Assembly (NCBI RefSeq): GCF_938031315.1
Contig: NZ_CALHHT010000030.1
Location: 1 to 6,345, forward strand
Length of the DNA stretch: 6,345 bases
Source of the DNA: an uncultured Campylobacter sp.
GTDB taxonomy: Bacteria > Campylobacterota > Campylobacteria > Campylobacterales > Campylobacteraceae
Direction: 5' to 3'
The notes beneath the pieces were generated by a model that was not told the DNA's origin, did no database searches, and saw nothing but the letters and a program-made list of their open reading frames with translations. Below, piece by piece: positions 6,167 to 6,345 of the stretch. Made by a program: the position numbers and the translations under genes. How positions within the stretch are numbered: the first letter of the stretch is position 1; each line of letters opens with the position of its first letter.

Positions 6167-6345
6167 TTAATCTCGCGCCGTGCTTCGTGCGGCGTAAAAT
6201 TCACGCCTAAACTCCGCAAACCGCCCTTGCACGATCGCCTCTCTCATATCCGCAGCAAGGCGCAGGTAATAGTATAGATTGTGAATGCTCGCGAGGCGGT
6301 AAAAGCTAAGCTCGCGCGCGCGAAATAAATGATTTAGATAGCCGC
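6167..6345 (-). CDS. tgt: Queuine/preQ1 tRNA-ribosyltransferase Tgt, C-terminal fragment
   Basis: The minus strand from the window edge gives 58 residues ending in TAA at 6169-6167; the start lies outside the window. GYLNHLFRARELSFYRLASI then HNLYYYLRLAADMREAIVQG is the classic end of bacterial Tgt. The enzyme swaps guanine-34 in GUN-anticodon tRNAs (Asp, Asn, His, Tyr) for preQ1, the first tRNA-bound step of queuosine synthesis. The His of SIHNL (codon 6283-6281) is the fourth zinc ligand of the C-terminal zinc site; the three cysteines and the catalytic aspartates lie off the edge. After GRFAEFRREF a short basic tail, YAARSTARD, completes the protein. It converges on the membrane protein gene, with 336 nt between the stops. 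The family match is strong. Confidence 0.93.
   Translation of the reverse strand, partial: GYLNHLFRARELSFYRLASIHNLYYYLRLAADMREAIVQGRFAEFRREFYAARSTARD

Overview
The window looks like chromosomal DNA from a Campylobacter-type Campylobacterota, probably one of the higher-GC species such as the C. gracilis/showae/rectus group (the species is inferred, not shown). Three things support this: the very frequent AAATTT-type words inside and between genes, a radical-SAM menaquinone gene of the futalosine pathway, and a gene order (glmS, mqnE, purine permease, phosphoribosyltransferase) that matches my recollection of the C. jejuni Cj1366-Cj1370 neighbourhood.

Layout. Positions 1-183 encode the C-terminal end of a DegT/DnrJ/EryC1/StrS-type sugar aminotransferase on the plus strand. 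It is about 62% GC and differs in style from everything to its right. At about 172-184 it abuts, and slightly overlaps, the first 24 or so codons of a minus-strand purine phosphoribosyltransferase gene, which is cut off there. This looks like a chimeric join or a recombination breakpoint. From there the minus-strand operon reads, in transcription order: mqnE (2665-1583), an 18-nt gap, an NCS2/AzgA-type purine permease (1564-269, GTG start with a strong Shine-Dalgarno), a 15-nt gap, and the truncated phosphoribosyltransferase (from 253). A 141-nt divergent promoter region (2666-2806) separates mqnE from plus-strand glmS (2807-4624). Sixty nt after glmS lies an unrecognised six-helix membrane protein with a small beta-rich, possibly OB-like N-terminal domain (4685-5830). 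A 336-nt convergent intergenic region follows, unusually dense in AAATTT/AAATTC palindromes alternating with GC-rich GCGCG blocks. The right edge holds the C-terminal end of tgt on the minus strand (6345-6167).

Functional logic. MqnE makes aminofutalosine for menaquinone synthesis, and later steps of that pathway release adenine. A purine permease and a purine phosphoribosyltransferase in the same operon therefore suggest a link between quinone synthesis and purine salvage (inference). GlmS supplies glucosamine-6-phosphate for peptidoglycan, LOS and glycans. Tgt makes the queuosine precursor modification in tRNA. The main anomalies are the left-end junction, the RAATTY-rich intergenic block and the unassigned membrane protein. 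The rest looks like ordinary core genome.
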